From Paenibacillus taiwanensis DSM 18679 (GTDB taxonomy: Bacteria > Bacillota > Bacilli > Paenibacillales > Paenibacillaceae), in contig NZ_AULE01000023.1 in assembly GCF_000425125.1 (NCBI RefSeq), forward strand, positions 124,001 to 188,000: a DNA stretch of 64,000 nucleotides, read 5' to 3'. Below the pieces are notes generated by a model. That model was not told the origin of the DNA. It did no database searches and worked only from the letters and a program-made list of their open reading frames with translations. This document shows positions 8,466 to 16,542 of the stretch, one piece after another. The number at the start of each line of letters is the position of its first letter. Within the stretch, counting starts at the first letter, position 1. Made by a program: the position numbers and the translations under genes.

Positions 8466-10574
8466 GTGAATAAACGGTGGATTGTGATAGGCATGACCTG
8501 TTTGTCCTTGTTATTTGTACAGTTAGGACAAGCTTCGGCGGCTGTAGCTAATCGTATTCAAGCGGCCGGCCAACAGATGTATGAGACGGTGCTCAGCAGC
8601 ACCGATACAGCATTGTCAGGCGTAGTGGCATCACGGCAGTTTTTTTTCCAGACGGAATCCTATTGGAATGTTGGCGAAGTAAAGATCAATTTAGACTATA
8701 AAGCCTCACCGCTGACACGTGGTGAGCAATCGAGTGTCACACTAGTCATGAACGGAACGAAGTTCCATTCGTTCCGGCCTGCTGTAAGTGATGCGGTGAA
8801 ACAGCGCCTGACTGTAACGGTGCCGAGTGAGCTGATTGTGAAGGGCAGCAACACGTTAACCGTGGAAGGTTATATTGTTACTAATCTGGAGAACCAAATT
8901 TGCGTACCCGTTGAGAAGCGTGATAATTGGTTGCAATTGCGGCAGACATCCAGTGTGGAGGTAAGCTATAGAAGTGAAGCATTAACGGGAAGCATTAATG
9001 ACTTCAACCGCCACTTTGTGGGCAGGGACACGATAAAGGCCAGCCTTGGTGCGATTGCGGTGCCTTCCAAGAGTGAGCCGGCTGAATTGGAAGCAGCCGT
9101 TCACGCGTTGTCTGGCTTTGCCAAAGCGAACAGTCTAAAAGAGAAAGCAATTCCCATGCATACTTGGGATACGGCTGCATTAAAAGAAAAGCAAGCTATC
9201 GTGGCGATTGGTTTATATGATCATTTGCCATCAGATGTGCGGAGCGCTATAGGTAATGAAGACTTAAGCAGCACCGCACTTATTCAAGTCATCACGTTGG
9301 ATCGTCAACCGACACTTGTTGTTACGTCACAAAATCCCGACGTATTAGTGAAAGCTGGCCGATTGCTGGCTAATCAGGAGATGGTCGGCCAATTAGACGC
9401 AAATCGTAAACTAGTGGATGCCAATACAAACGTGGACACGCCCGATGTTACAGTGAACCGAAACGTCACATTAACCGAGACAGGCGATCGTTTGACAGGC
9501 TGGATGCACCAAGAGAAGACATACTTTGTATCTCTACCCGCCAACCGCTCAATAGCCGATGCAAGTAAGGTTAGTCTGGATCTGCGTTATGCGAAGAACT
9601 TGGACTTCCATCGTTCCTTGGTGACGGTGCTGATCAACAATACACCAATCGGTAGCAAGAAGCTGACTTCGGAACTGGCCAATGGGGATACACTTTCATT
9701 GCCAATTCCAAAAAACCTTGAAGTAACCGGCAATTTCTCTGTGACGGTTGCTTTTGATCTGGAACTGGAGAACGTGACTTGTGTAAGGCCACAAGATCAG
9801 ATGCCTTGGGCGTACATTACGAAGGACTCCTTGCTGCAACTTAACACAAAGGATAAGACCGATCTGCTGTTTAACAATTATCCGAATCCGTTTCTTCGAG
9901 ATGGTGGATATAACCAAGTGGCGGTAGTCATGCCGCAGGTTAAGGATAGTTATACCTACTTGGCATTATCTAACCTGTTTAATTTGTTGGGGCAATATGC
10001 TGAGGGCAACACAGGGGACGTAAAGTTCTATGAAGACAGTGAAGCCGCGAAGGCGCTTAAGGAGCGTAACATTATTGCGATTGGCTCCTACCATAACAAT
10101 AAGATTTTTCAGGACCCCAAACTAAAGCTATACTTCCAGTACGATTCCAAAGGTGATGGTTTCATTTCCAATGAGAAAATGAGTATCGACACGGATTATG
10201 GAAAACGTATGGGCACGCTGCAATTGTTAGACTCACCTTATGAGGCGGGTCATGGATTGCTGGCAGTTACAGGGGCAAGCTCGGAGTATTATTATCTTGC
10301 ATCCAAGCTTTTGGCGAGTGAGAATACGAAGTGGAAAGTGTATGGAGACGGTGTAGCTACGGATAAGGATGGTAACATCCACGCCTATCGCTTCAAGAAA
10401 CAGACGGAGCAGGAGGCGGCATCTGTTCTGGATGACGTATTGGAACGGGGAGACGTACTTGGCTTCATGGTAGCTGCTGTGCTGGTGATGCTTCTTGTCT
10501 TGGTGGCATTAATTTTAATGATCCGTAAATATAGAAAGAAACGGGGGGCGGGCGATGAAACGGAATCAAAGTAG
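8466..10574 (+). CDS. ydaN: YdaN-like BcsB-family extracytoplasmic partner of the polysaccharide synthase
   Basis: About 702 aa with a cleavable-looking signal peptide (ending QASAA), a long extracytoplasmic region and one C-terminal transmembrane helix (GFMVAAVLVMLLVLVALILMI) with a basic tail, the topology of BcsB. Two repeated jelly-roll/flavodoxin-like halves are suggested by paired motifs such as NQICVPVE near residue 138 and ENVTCVRP near 438, which recur in BcsB proteins. It probably guides the glycan leaving the GT2 synthase. It starts with GTG after AGGAGAG, and its end overlaps the next gene by 20 bases, indicating translational coupling. Confidence 0.85.
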   Translation: MNKRWIVIGMTCLSLLFVQLGQASAAVANRIQAAGQQMYETVLSSTDTALSGVVASRQFFFQTESYWNVGEVKINLDYKASPLTRGEQSSVTLVMNGTKFHSFRPAVSDAVKQRLTVTVPSELIVKGSNTLTVEGYIVTNLENQICVPVEKRDNWLQLRQTSSVEVSYRSEALTGSINDFNRHFVGRDTIKASLGAIAVPSKSEPAELEAAVHALSGFAKANSLKEKAIPMHTWDTAALKEKQAIVAIGLYDHLPSDVRSAIGNEDLSSTALIQVITLDRQPTLVVTSQNPDVLVKAGRLLANQEMVGQLDANRKLVDANTNVDTPDVTVNRNVTLTETGDRLTGWMHQEKTYFVSLPANRSIADASKVSLDLRYAKNLDFHRSLVTVLINNTPIGSKKLTSELANGDTLSLPIPKNLEVTGNFSVTVAFDLELENVTCVRPQDQMPWAYITKDSLLQLNTKDKTDLLFNNYPNPFLRDGGYNQVAVVMPQVKDSYTYLALSNLFNLLGQYAEGNTGDVKFYEDSEAAKALKERNIIAIGSYHNNKIFQDPKLKLYFQYDSKGDGFISNEKMSIDTDYGKRMGTLQLLDSPYEAGHGLLAVTGASSEYYYLASKLLASENTKWKVYGDGVATDKDGNIHAYRFKKQTEQEAASVLDDVLERGDVLGFMVAAVLVMLLVLVALILMIRKYRKKRGAGDETESK

Positions 10575-11409
10575 CCTAGTATCGGATGGCGCCTTCTTGT
10601 TCTGGTTTGTTATCACCTTTATTTGCGTCGTTTTTATGGTTGGCGACCCTAACCGTTACCTCGTCAATATTATTTTTCTAAACGTTGCTTTCCTCATCGC
10701 CATTGTGACCTACTTTACGACGGTAACAACGGGATTAATGATGAACATCGTGTTTATTTTTGGATTTGGAACGTTCACTTTGTACCAGACTGTGGTTGAA
10801 GGCGGAGTCATCGGTGTACACAATTATTTCTGGCTAGTAATGACTCCGATATTTACAGTGACCGCTTGGATGATGACTCTTGGGAATCGGCGGCTGCAAA
10901 ATGAAAACGAGCAGTTAAAAAAGAAAAATACGTCACTTGCAACGATGGATGAGACGACGGATTTAAAAAATGCACGTTCGTTCCAAAAGGACGCGACTAT
11001 ATTTATGGCGCTGTCCACTCGGTATCAGATTCCACTGACGCTGCTAGTGGTAAAAGTGAAATATTGGGACGAGTTAAAACGGATGGTTAGTGAAGAGCAG
11101 ATGTCGGAGATGATCTATGATTTATCCAAATTAAGCGAGACTAGCATCCGGATGAACGATTCCCTGTATATGTTAAATGCAGATAACCCAACTTGGGGAC
11201 TATTGTTATTTACAGATCGCGACGGAGCAAACGTAGTCATTGATCGTTTGAAGGAGAAAGTTGCTGCGTTTAACACGGTGGAGTTCGCTGGAAAGTACAA
11301 AATTGAGCTGAACCTCAACATCGGTGCAATTGAGTACCAGCCGGATAAAGTGCCAACACCGCTCGACTTTATCGTGCAGGCTCGAAAACAGTTGGAGTAT
11401 GATGTATAG
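10555..11409 (+). CDS. ydaK: YdaK-like membrane protein with degenerate GGDEF domain, likely c-di-GMP receptor
   Basis: About 284 aa: four transmembrane segments (roughly residues 12-105), a short coiled coil (about 110-130) and a GGDEF-fold domain. The domain keeps an early D-T-T-D-L-K-N-A-R-S-F motif (near 132-143). The catalytic GGDEF position reads NADNP (208-212), so diguanylate cyclase activity is not expected. The inhibitory-site motif RxxD is intact as R199-M-N-D202, exactly five residues before the signature, as in c-di-GMP-binding degenerate proteins. In B. subtilis, YdaK is such a receptor and switches on the neighbouring synthase. The gene closes the operon and is followed by a terminator. 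Confidence 0.87.
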   Translation: MKRNQSSLVSDGAFLFWFVITFICVVFMVGDPNRYLVNIIFLNVAFLIAIVTYFTTVTTGLMMNIVFIFGFGTFTLYQTVVEGGVIGVHNYFWLVMTPIFTVTAWMMTLGNRRLQNENEQLKKKNTSLATMDETTDLKNARSFQKDATIFMALSTRYQIPLTLLVVKVKYWDELKRMVSEEQMSEMIYDLSKLSETSIRMNDSLYMLNADNPTWGLLLFTDRDGANVVIDRLKEKVAAFNTVEFAGKYKIELNLNIGAIEYQPDKVPTPLDFIVQARKQLEYDV

Positions 11410-11452
11410 TCTCCTAACGATAGCGACAAACGACGAATACAGTCTAATCAGA

Positions 11453-11489
11453 ACAGCCTATCCCGTTAGCTTGGGTGGGCTGTTTTTTC
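11453..11489 (+). terminator. Rho-independent terminator ending the exopolysaccharide operon
   Basis: A hairpin with arms beginning ACAGCC and ending GGGCTGT is followed directly by a T6 run. It lies about 45 bases after the YdaK-like stop codon and closes the 2947-11409 operon. Confidence 0.8.
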
Positions 11490-11567
11490 TGTATTGCCGG
11501 AGGTAAGTTGGTATATCGCTCACATCTCCATTATAATCATAGGCAGTGGAAGGAGTGAGGTATTTAG

Positions 11568-12359
11568 ATGACGGCTGAGCATAAGCTTAATCCATTTATG
11601 CAGTTGCTGCATTTCGGATATCATCAGGCGATGAGTTGCCTATTTCCTGTTCTTATTTTTGTAACGTTGGCGGTATCCAAATTTATAGAGGTTCCTTTTA
11701 TTCCACGGTATGATCTCATTTTGCTCATCTTGCTGCTGGTTCAGGTGCTGATGTATAAAGGTGGATTAGAAACGCTTGATGAAATCAAAGTGATATGTGT
11801 ATTTCACGTAATTGGCCTCGCCCTTGAGTTATACAAGGTACATATGGGCTCATGGTCATATCCAGAAGCGGCATATACGAAATGGTTTGGTGTACCGCTC
11901 TATAGCGGCTTTATGTATGCAAGTGTAGCCAGCTTTATGTGCCAGGTATGGCGGAGATTACGAATGGATATGACGGGCTGGCCAGGGATGATGGCCACGG
12001 TGCTGCTAGGCGGTGCTATTTATTTTAACTTTTATACTCATCATTTTATACCGGATTTCCGATGGTGGCTGACGGGGCTTGTGTTTATCGTTTTTTGGCG
12101 GACACAAATTTTGTATACAGTAAGAACCAAAACGTATCGGATGCCGCTAACACTTGCTTTTTTAATTGTAGGTTTTTTTATTTGGCTGGCAGAAAATATC
12201 GCTACATTTTTTGGGGCCTGGAAGTATCCAGATCAGCATGAAACCTGGCGAATTGTTGGTGTCAGCAAAATTAGCTCATGGTTTCTGCTTGTCATTATTA
12301 GCGTAATTATTGTAGCGCAGCTTAAATATGTGAAGGCGAATCGGATCAAAAAGACATAG
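11568..12359 (+). CDS. DUF817 family integral membrane protein (YoaT-like)
   Basis: About 263 aa with around eight hydrophobic segments. The sequence matches the DUF817 family, which includes B. subtilis YoaT, with the conserved GSWSYPEAAYTKWFGVPLYSG region near residue 95 and FGAWKYPDQHETW near 215. The family has no established function. The gene has its own RBS (GGAGTGAG) and is flanked by terminators on both sides, so it is probably monocistronic. Confidence 0.85.
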   Translation: MTAEHKLNPFMQLLHFGYHQAMSCLFPVLIFVTLAVSKFIEVPFIPRYDLILLILLLVQVLMYKGGLETLDEIKVICVFHVIGLALELYKVHMGSWSYPEAAYTKWFGVPLYSGFMYASVASFMCQVWRRLRMDMTGWPGMMATVLLGGAIYFNFYTHHFIPDFRWWLTGLVFIVFWRTQILYTVRTKTYRMPLTLAFLIVGFFIWLAENIATFFGAWKYPDQHETWRIVGVSKISSWFLLVIISVIIVAQLKYVKANRIKKT

Positions 12360-12395
12360 TCGAGTTGGATGAGTTTCTTGTCAGTAGCTAGGTGA

Positions 12396-12440
12396 GGCGC
12401 TGTACGAGCAACTGTACAGTAGCCAAGTGTTTTTCTTTTT
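12396..12440 (+). terminator. Terminator after the DUF817 gene
   Basis: A GGCGCTGTAC / GTACAGTAGCC hairpin is followed by a T-rich run (TGTTTTTCTTTTTTT). Confidence 0.7.
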
Positions 12441-12463
12441 TTGCAAAATGGATTTATTTTCGG

Positions 12464-12494
12464 TTGACCCTCACGTTACGGGATAGTTTAAAGT
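12464..12494 (+). promoter_or_regulatory. MerR-type promoter with 19-bp spacer
   Basis: TTGACC (12464-12469) and TAAAGT (12489-12494) are separated by 19 bp, the elongated spacing typical of MerR-activated promoters. The spacer is an imperfect dyad (CCCTCACGTTACGGGATAG), similar in style to Mta/BmrR operators. It lies immediately upstream of the MerR-family gene, so autoregulation is likely. Confidence 0.6.
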
Positions 12495-12520
12495 GAGTGG
12501 TGAAAGGAGGCCAAGAGGAT

Positions 12521-13246
12521 ATGAAAGTAAAAGAAGTTGCCGATCTGGCCGGAATCAGCGTGCGCACGCTGCATCACTATGATGAAATTGGACTATTAGT
12601 ACCAAAAGAGACGACCGAGGCAGGCTATCGTCTGTACACACAGGATGATGTGGAGCTACTACAGCAGATTTTATTTTTCAGAGAACTTGGCTTCCCTTTA
12701 AAAAGAATTAAGGAGATTATTGATGATCCATCGTTTGATCGAGAGGAAGCGCTGAGAATGCACCGCAGCATTCTGCTTGAACAGCGCAGTCGCTTGAACC
12801 GAATGATTATGACCATCGATAAGACGATCCAACACGCAAAAGGGGAGATTCAAATGGCTGACAAGGAACGTTTTGAAGGGTTTGACTTTAGCCGCAACCC
12901 GTATGAGGAAGAAGCACGGAAACGTTGGGGGGATACGGCGGTTGATCAAGCAAATGCTAAAGCCGCTCACATGACAAAGGAACAGCAGGATGCCTTTCAT
13001 CAGGTATATGTTAACCTTGCTGCTGTGCGTCATTTGGCTCCTGCATCAGAGGAGGCCCAAACGGCAATTACAGCGTGGTATGTGCTGCTGAATGAGTGGG
13101 GTAACTACTCGCCGGAGGCTTTCCGGGGTCTAGGACAAATGTATGTTGCCGATGAACGCTTCACCAACAACATTGATCAGTTTGGTGAAGGCCTGGCCCA
13201 GTTTATGTGTGACGCGATGGGGATTTATGCGGATAACCAGTCTTGA
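12521..13246 (+). CDS. MerR-family regulator with TipAS effector domain (Mta/TipAL-like)
   Basis: About 241 aa. The N-terminal winged-helix MerR domain starts MKVKEVADLAGISVRTLHHY and includes the GYRLYTQDDVELLQQI segment, followed by the dimerisation helix (about 75-115). The C-terminal TipAS domain (about 120-240) carries the family pattern of EEARKRWG, AWYVLLNEWGNYSPEAFRGLGQMYV and a terminal FGEGLAQFMCDAM. TipAS domains bind thiopeptide-like antibiotics, and homologous Mta activates multidrug transporters. The ATG at 12521 has a good RBS (AAAGGAGG); the GTG at 12497 would overlap the likely transcription start. No transporter lies directly beside it, so its other targets are unknown. Confidence 0.9.
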   Translation: MKVKEVADLAGISVRTLHHYDEIGLLVPKETTEAGYRLYTQDDVELLQQILFFRELGFPLKRIKEIIDDPSFDREEALRMHRSILLEQRSRLNRMIMTIDKTIQHAKGEIQMADKERFEGFDFSRNPYEEEARKRWGDTAVDQANAKAAHMTKEQQDAFHQVYVNLAAVRHLAPASEEAQTAITAWYVLLNEWGNYSPEAFRGLGQMYVADERFTNNIDQFGEGLAQFMCDAMGIYADNQS

Positions 13247-13282
13247 TGGCTGGCTGCCTTCCCATTCTAAAGAGAACTAGTG

Positions 13283-13323
13283 GAGAGTCCCGATCCTTAT
13301 TAAGGAAATCGGGGCTCTTTTCG
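13283..13323. terminator. Terminator between the MerR gene and the convergent small ORF
   Basis: An AGAGTCCCGAT / ATCGGGGCTCT hairpin is followed by TTTT on the plus strand; the stem could also serve the converging minus-strand gene. Confidence 0.75.
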
Positions 13324-13354
13324 TGTACACGGGCCCGTGCGCGAGCTAGTCGGC

Positions 13355-13576
13355 TCAATCCTCGTCTATGTCGCAGCTTTCAATTGCGGTGAAAAATACG
13401 TCCAAAATGTCCTTGTCATAGTGCGACCGCACATAATCGGAAATGGACGCCAGTTGCTTCTCGCTTGTATATTCAAGGCAGGGCCGCCCTTCGCATCGCA
13501 ACACAGTACAGTCAAATTGCTGCTTCACATCTTCAATGACATTATCTGTGACAATTCCATTACTTGCCGCCTTCAT
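13355..13576 (-). CDS. Small hypothetical protein (73 aa)
   Basis: A short soluble acidic protein containing KQQFDCTVLRCEGRPCLEY and an acidic end (ESCDIDED). It has a plausible RBS (GTGAGGAA) 4-5 bases before the ATG. It converges on the MerR gene across a shared terminator, which favours a real gene. I do not recognise the family. Three Cys residues could bind metal, but no standard motif is present. Confidence 0.55.
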   Translation of the reverse strand: MKAASNGIVTDNVIEDVKQQFDCTVLRCEGRPCLEYTSEKQLASISDYVRSHYDKDILDVFFTAIESCDIDED

Positions 13577-13884
13577 AACGATTCCTCACTTTCGGTTAAG
13601 TAAACGCTAATGTACGCCATTTCTGGTAATGGCCTTCCTTTTCTATTATTCAAAATTTAACTATTTGTTCCGATGACATTTATCACAACATGTGGAGATC
13701 AAATGCTCAGTGAATGATGACCGCATCTGTTGTATGAAGTCGATATGTGCAGAAACTTACCGTATACGACAGCAAGCGGGAAGATCGTTGCGGTTTAGAA
13801 TAGGTCTCCCAGCAGATTGTCTGATAACACTCTGTATGGCAAAGTAATACCAGGTCATATGTTTCAGATGAGGAGGAATGGAAG
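13577..13884. other. Intergenic region upstream of the ParM-like gene
   Basis: About 308 bases. It would be the natural place for a parC-like centromere, but I see no tandem direct repeats or iterons by eye. Only the GAGGAGGAATGG ribosome binding site before 13885 is clear. Confidence 0.4.
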
Positions 13885-15081
13885 ATGAACTTTCACTTTT
13901 TTGTCGGCAATGATAACGGGAACAGTGAGCATGATCTGATTATTGATGGAAGATGGATTGCGCAGCCAAATGTTAATTGTGCGGTGGACGAGCTACCGTG
14001 GAGTGAGGAACAGCAGCCAGAAAGCTTTGTTAAGCAGTTGCAGGAGCAATTGGTTGTTACGATCGATTCCCCAGCGGCGCGGCCAGGTATGTATTATATC
14101 GGTCAATTTGCGCTGGAGAGCGGGGAACTGCTAGACAATCTTCAGATCGGTATTGATTTGAAAAGTGACATGGATTTGCCTGTTGTGAATACACTTGCTC
14201 AAATCGCGGCGGTTGCTGTACAGAAAGCCTATGAGGAAAGTAATCATATTGCTGAGCAAATAGAGGTGGAAGCCGATATGGCGACAGCACTTCCAGTCAC
14301 ACAGCATACGGATGAGACATCTGCAAAGTTTGAGAGGCGGTTTACATCCAGTCCTCACCATGTGACGGTTCATCTCGGAACGCGTCGTGTTGCGGTGAGG
14401 ATTACTTTTCCTTTTGTGAAAGCAGTGCCCGAAGCTACACCGGTTATATTTACTTTGCAAAAAGACGAAGATGGTAAATGGCGCGATGGCGACATTTTTC
14501 AACAGTTTGCTGCCAGCTATGGCATGGATAAAAAGTTTAACGGCAGCTACTTTAAAGACAAGCGTATCCTTCATGTCGATATTGGCGATGGTTCGACAGA
14601 ATATCCGATTACGGAGGGGAACAAATTTCTGCGTCAGTTTGTACATGGTAGTCATCATGGTGCGGGTTATGCCATTGAAGAAGCACTGGATGACTTTAAT
14701 CGCCTCATTCATCTCCCGAATTCTCCGCGTCAATTTTTTAGCGACGTCCTTAAAAACCCACATCATAAGTATTATGCTCGTGCGATCAAGACTGTAAAAA
14801 GACCGCTGGAAAGTCAGGTGAAGCAGATTGTGCAGCATGTTAAGCGGCAGCTCACGAAGTCCCGTAATGAAGTTGATTTGATCTGCGTGTATGGTGGTGG
14901 CAGCATACTAATGCGTTCCAGCTTGTACCCTCATCTTCATGAATTGTGCAAGGAACGTGAATTGCAGCTTCTCTATATCCCCGATGCCTATGCCGTTCAA
15001 ATGAATGCTATGGGATTAAACGCTTTTGTACGCGGTAAAATCTATGAGGGCTTAAAAAGCAAGGCTATGCAAACCGTGTAG
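13885..15081 (+). CDS. ParM/StbA-family actin-like ATPase
   Basis: About 398 aa actin-fold protein. The phosphate-1 loop (VGNDNGN) is at residues 8-14, the phosphate-2 motif (HVDIGDGSTEYPI) near 230, and the adenosine motif (YGGGSILMR) near 336. The region between about 85 and 180 is divergent from plasmid ParM. Such proteins polymerise with ATP and push DNA-bound ParR complexes apart. A small protein encoded 44 bases downstream looks like the adaptor. Neighbours are ordinary chromosomal genes, with no replication gene nearby, so the role may be other than plasmid segregation. The start ATG follows AGGAGG. Confidence 0.82.
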   Translation: MNFHFFVGNDNGNSEHDLIIDGRWIAQPNVNCAVDELPWSEEQQPESFVKQLQEQLVVTIDSPAARPGMYYIGQFALESGELLDNLQIGIDLKSDMDLPVVNTLAQIAAVAVQKAYEESNHIAEQIEVEADMATALPVTQHTDETSAKFERRFTSSPHHVTVHLGTRRVAVRITFPFVKAVPEATPVIFTLQKDEDGKWRDGDIFQQFAASYGMDKKFNGSYFKDKRILHVDIGDGSTEYPITEGNKFLRQFVHGSHHGAGYAIEEALDDFNRLIHLPNSPRQFFSDVLKNPHHKYYARAIKTVKRPLESQVKQIVQHVKRQLTKSRNEVDLICVYGGGSILMRSSLYPHLHELCKERELQLLYIPDAYAVQMNAMGLNAFVRGKIYEGLKSKAMQTV

Positions 15082-15125
15082 ATCAGGTATGTGCTGATCA
15101 AAAGTGAGGTGGAAGGTGATTCGCT

Positions 15126-15473
15126 GTGAAAAAAAGCAAGCTGCCGGGGGACAATATTAGTCTAAAAACAAAAAAATCGGAAGATCCTTTAATTATGGAT
15201 TGGATCAATGCACAAACGAACCTGATGGACTCCTTGCGTTATTTAATAGAACAGGAGATTGTACAACAAGGCATTCGTAATTTGCAGGCTGTAGTGCCTG
15301 TCGAGCGTAACGTATTAGCCGCCGTAACAACTTTGCTGCCGCAGTTTGGATTAGAGGAACGTTCTACATTTGAACAACTTATAGAAGATAGCGAAGATGC
15401 GCAAGCGAAGGAAGAACTGGCAAAGGAACTGGATGATGAACTGGTAGAGGGAGATATTGAGGCATGGGTGTAA
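15126..15473 (+). CDS. ParR-like small partner of the actin-like protein
   Basis: 115 aa starting with GTG behind a moderate AGGTGG/AAGGTG ribosome binding site, 44 bases after the actin gene. The N-terminus is basic (MKKSKLPGDNISLKTKKSED) and is followed by an amphipathic region (DWINAQTNLMDSLRYLIEQEIVQQGIRNL). This resembles ribbon-helix-helix ParR-type proteins. The C-terminal third is very acidic (EDSEDAQAKEELAKELDDELVEGD), as in ParR tails that contact ParM. The function is inferred mainly from pairing and shape. Confidence 0.6.
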   Translation: MKKSKLPGDNISLKTKKSEDPLIMDWINAQTNLMDSLRYLIEQEIVQQGIRNLQAVVPVERNVLAAVTTLLPQFGLEERSTFEQLIEDSEDAQAKEELAKELDDELVEGDIEAWV

Positions 15474-15675
15474 ACGTGGCGGTAGGCAGGAACTGTCCCT
15501 AAGTATCGGTATTACTTGGTGTTACTTGATCATCTGGAGTATGACATTGTAGTATTTAGAAACATAAAGTGTTATATAATCACACAAGCTTGGATACCAT
15601 GAGCCGCAAGGGGAGTACAAGCATTATGAACTAAGCATGATGTGTGTATGATCGTAAGGAAATGAGGGATGTGGT

Positions 15676-16383
15676 ATGACTTTAGAGGAGGTCATGTCCA
15701 GATTAGAGGCAATGGGCACGGAGCAGACGAAACGAACTTTTATTCGTCACGGAGCCAAGGAACCGCTTTACGGTGTAAAGATTGGTGACTTAAAGAAGCT
15801 GGTCTCCACCGTGAAGAAGGACCAAGCACTTGCTCGGGCGTTATATGAGACTGGCAATAGCGATGCTATGTATTTAGCGGGTTTGACCGTCAATCCACGT
15901 ACGATGGATAAGGAGACACTACAAGCTTGGGCGAAACAAGCCAACTGGGTGATGCATTCGGAAACGACAGTTCCAGGGGTCGCGGCAGAGAGCCCCTTTG
16001 CTTTTGAATTGGCACGAGAATGGATGCAGTCCAGTGACGAAGGGATTGCCGCGTGTGGATGGAGCACCTATATTAATGCGATGTCCATTACACCTGATGA
16101 GCAGTTGGATCTGGAGGAAATTAAACAATTGCTCCATCAAGTGGAGAGGACGATTCATGAGGAACGTAATCGGGTGCGATATACGATGAATGGATTTGTC
16201 ATTGGCGTTGGTGCTTTTGTTGCGGCGCTCCACGAGGAAGCCGTCCGAACTGCGGCAGCGATTGGTAACGTTCATGTTCATATGGGTGACACAGCTTGTA
16301 AAGTTCCAGAAGCGACAGCTTACATTAAGAAGGTAGAAGCGGCTGGGAAGCTTGGGGTCAAGCGAAAGACGTGTATTTGCTAA
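15676..16383 (+). CDS. DNA alkylation repair protein, AlkD-like HEAT-repeat family
   Basis: 235 aa alpha-helical protein with the AlkD-family pattern: RHGAKEPLYGVKIGDLKKL near residue 24, an AMYLAGL segment, then a helix with WAKQANWVMHSETTV and a final GDTACKVPEATAYIKKVEAAGKLGVKRK region. AlkD enzymes excise bulky alkylated bases without flipping them; some paralogues only bind DNA. I did not verify the catalytic Asp and Trp pair, so activity is uncertain. It is monocistronic. The -10-like TATAAT at 15575-15580 is a possible promoter element without a clear -35. Confidence 0.82.
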   Translation: MTLEEVMSRLEAMGTEQTKRTFIRHGAKEPLYGVKIGDLKKLVSTVKKDQALARALYETGNSDAMYLAGLTVNPRTMDKETLQAWAKQANWVMHSETTVPGVAAESPFAFELAREWMQSSDEGIAACGWSTYINAMSITPDEQLDLEEIKQLLHQVERTIHEERNRVRYTMNGFVIGVGAFVAALHEEAVRTAAAIGNVHVHMGDTACKVPEATAYIKKVEAAGKLGVKRKTCIC

Positions 16384-16416
16384 TATAATAATAGGGTCTA
16401 ATCTGTACGGATCTAG

Positions 16417-16450
16417 GCTGATATTGGGCAATATCCAGTATCGGCTTTTT
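16417..16450 (+). terminator. Terminator after the AlkD-like gene
   Basis: A GCTGATATTGG / CCAGTATCGGC hairpin with G-U pairs is followed by TTTTTG. Confidence 0.7.
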
Positions 16451-16542
16451 GTGTTATGAATAGCTGTACACGCGGTGTCCGGTCGGGTTCACGTTTTCTC
16501 CTGCAACTGGGCACCGCATGTCGTGTAGGTACAACTTGTAGG

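Noticed and set aside
14131-14838. 235-codon ORF on the minus strand opposite the ParM-like gene
   Set aside because: It is the antisense shadow of an intact actin-like gene, has no ribosome binding site, and its product is Cys/His/Arg-rich without a recognisable domain.
15919-16431. 170-codon minus-strand ORF opposite the AlkD-like gene
   Set aside because: Antisense shadow of a clear coding gene; no domain or ribosome binding site.
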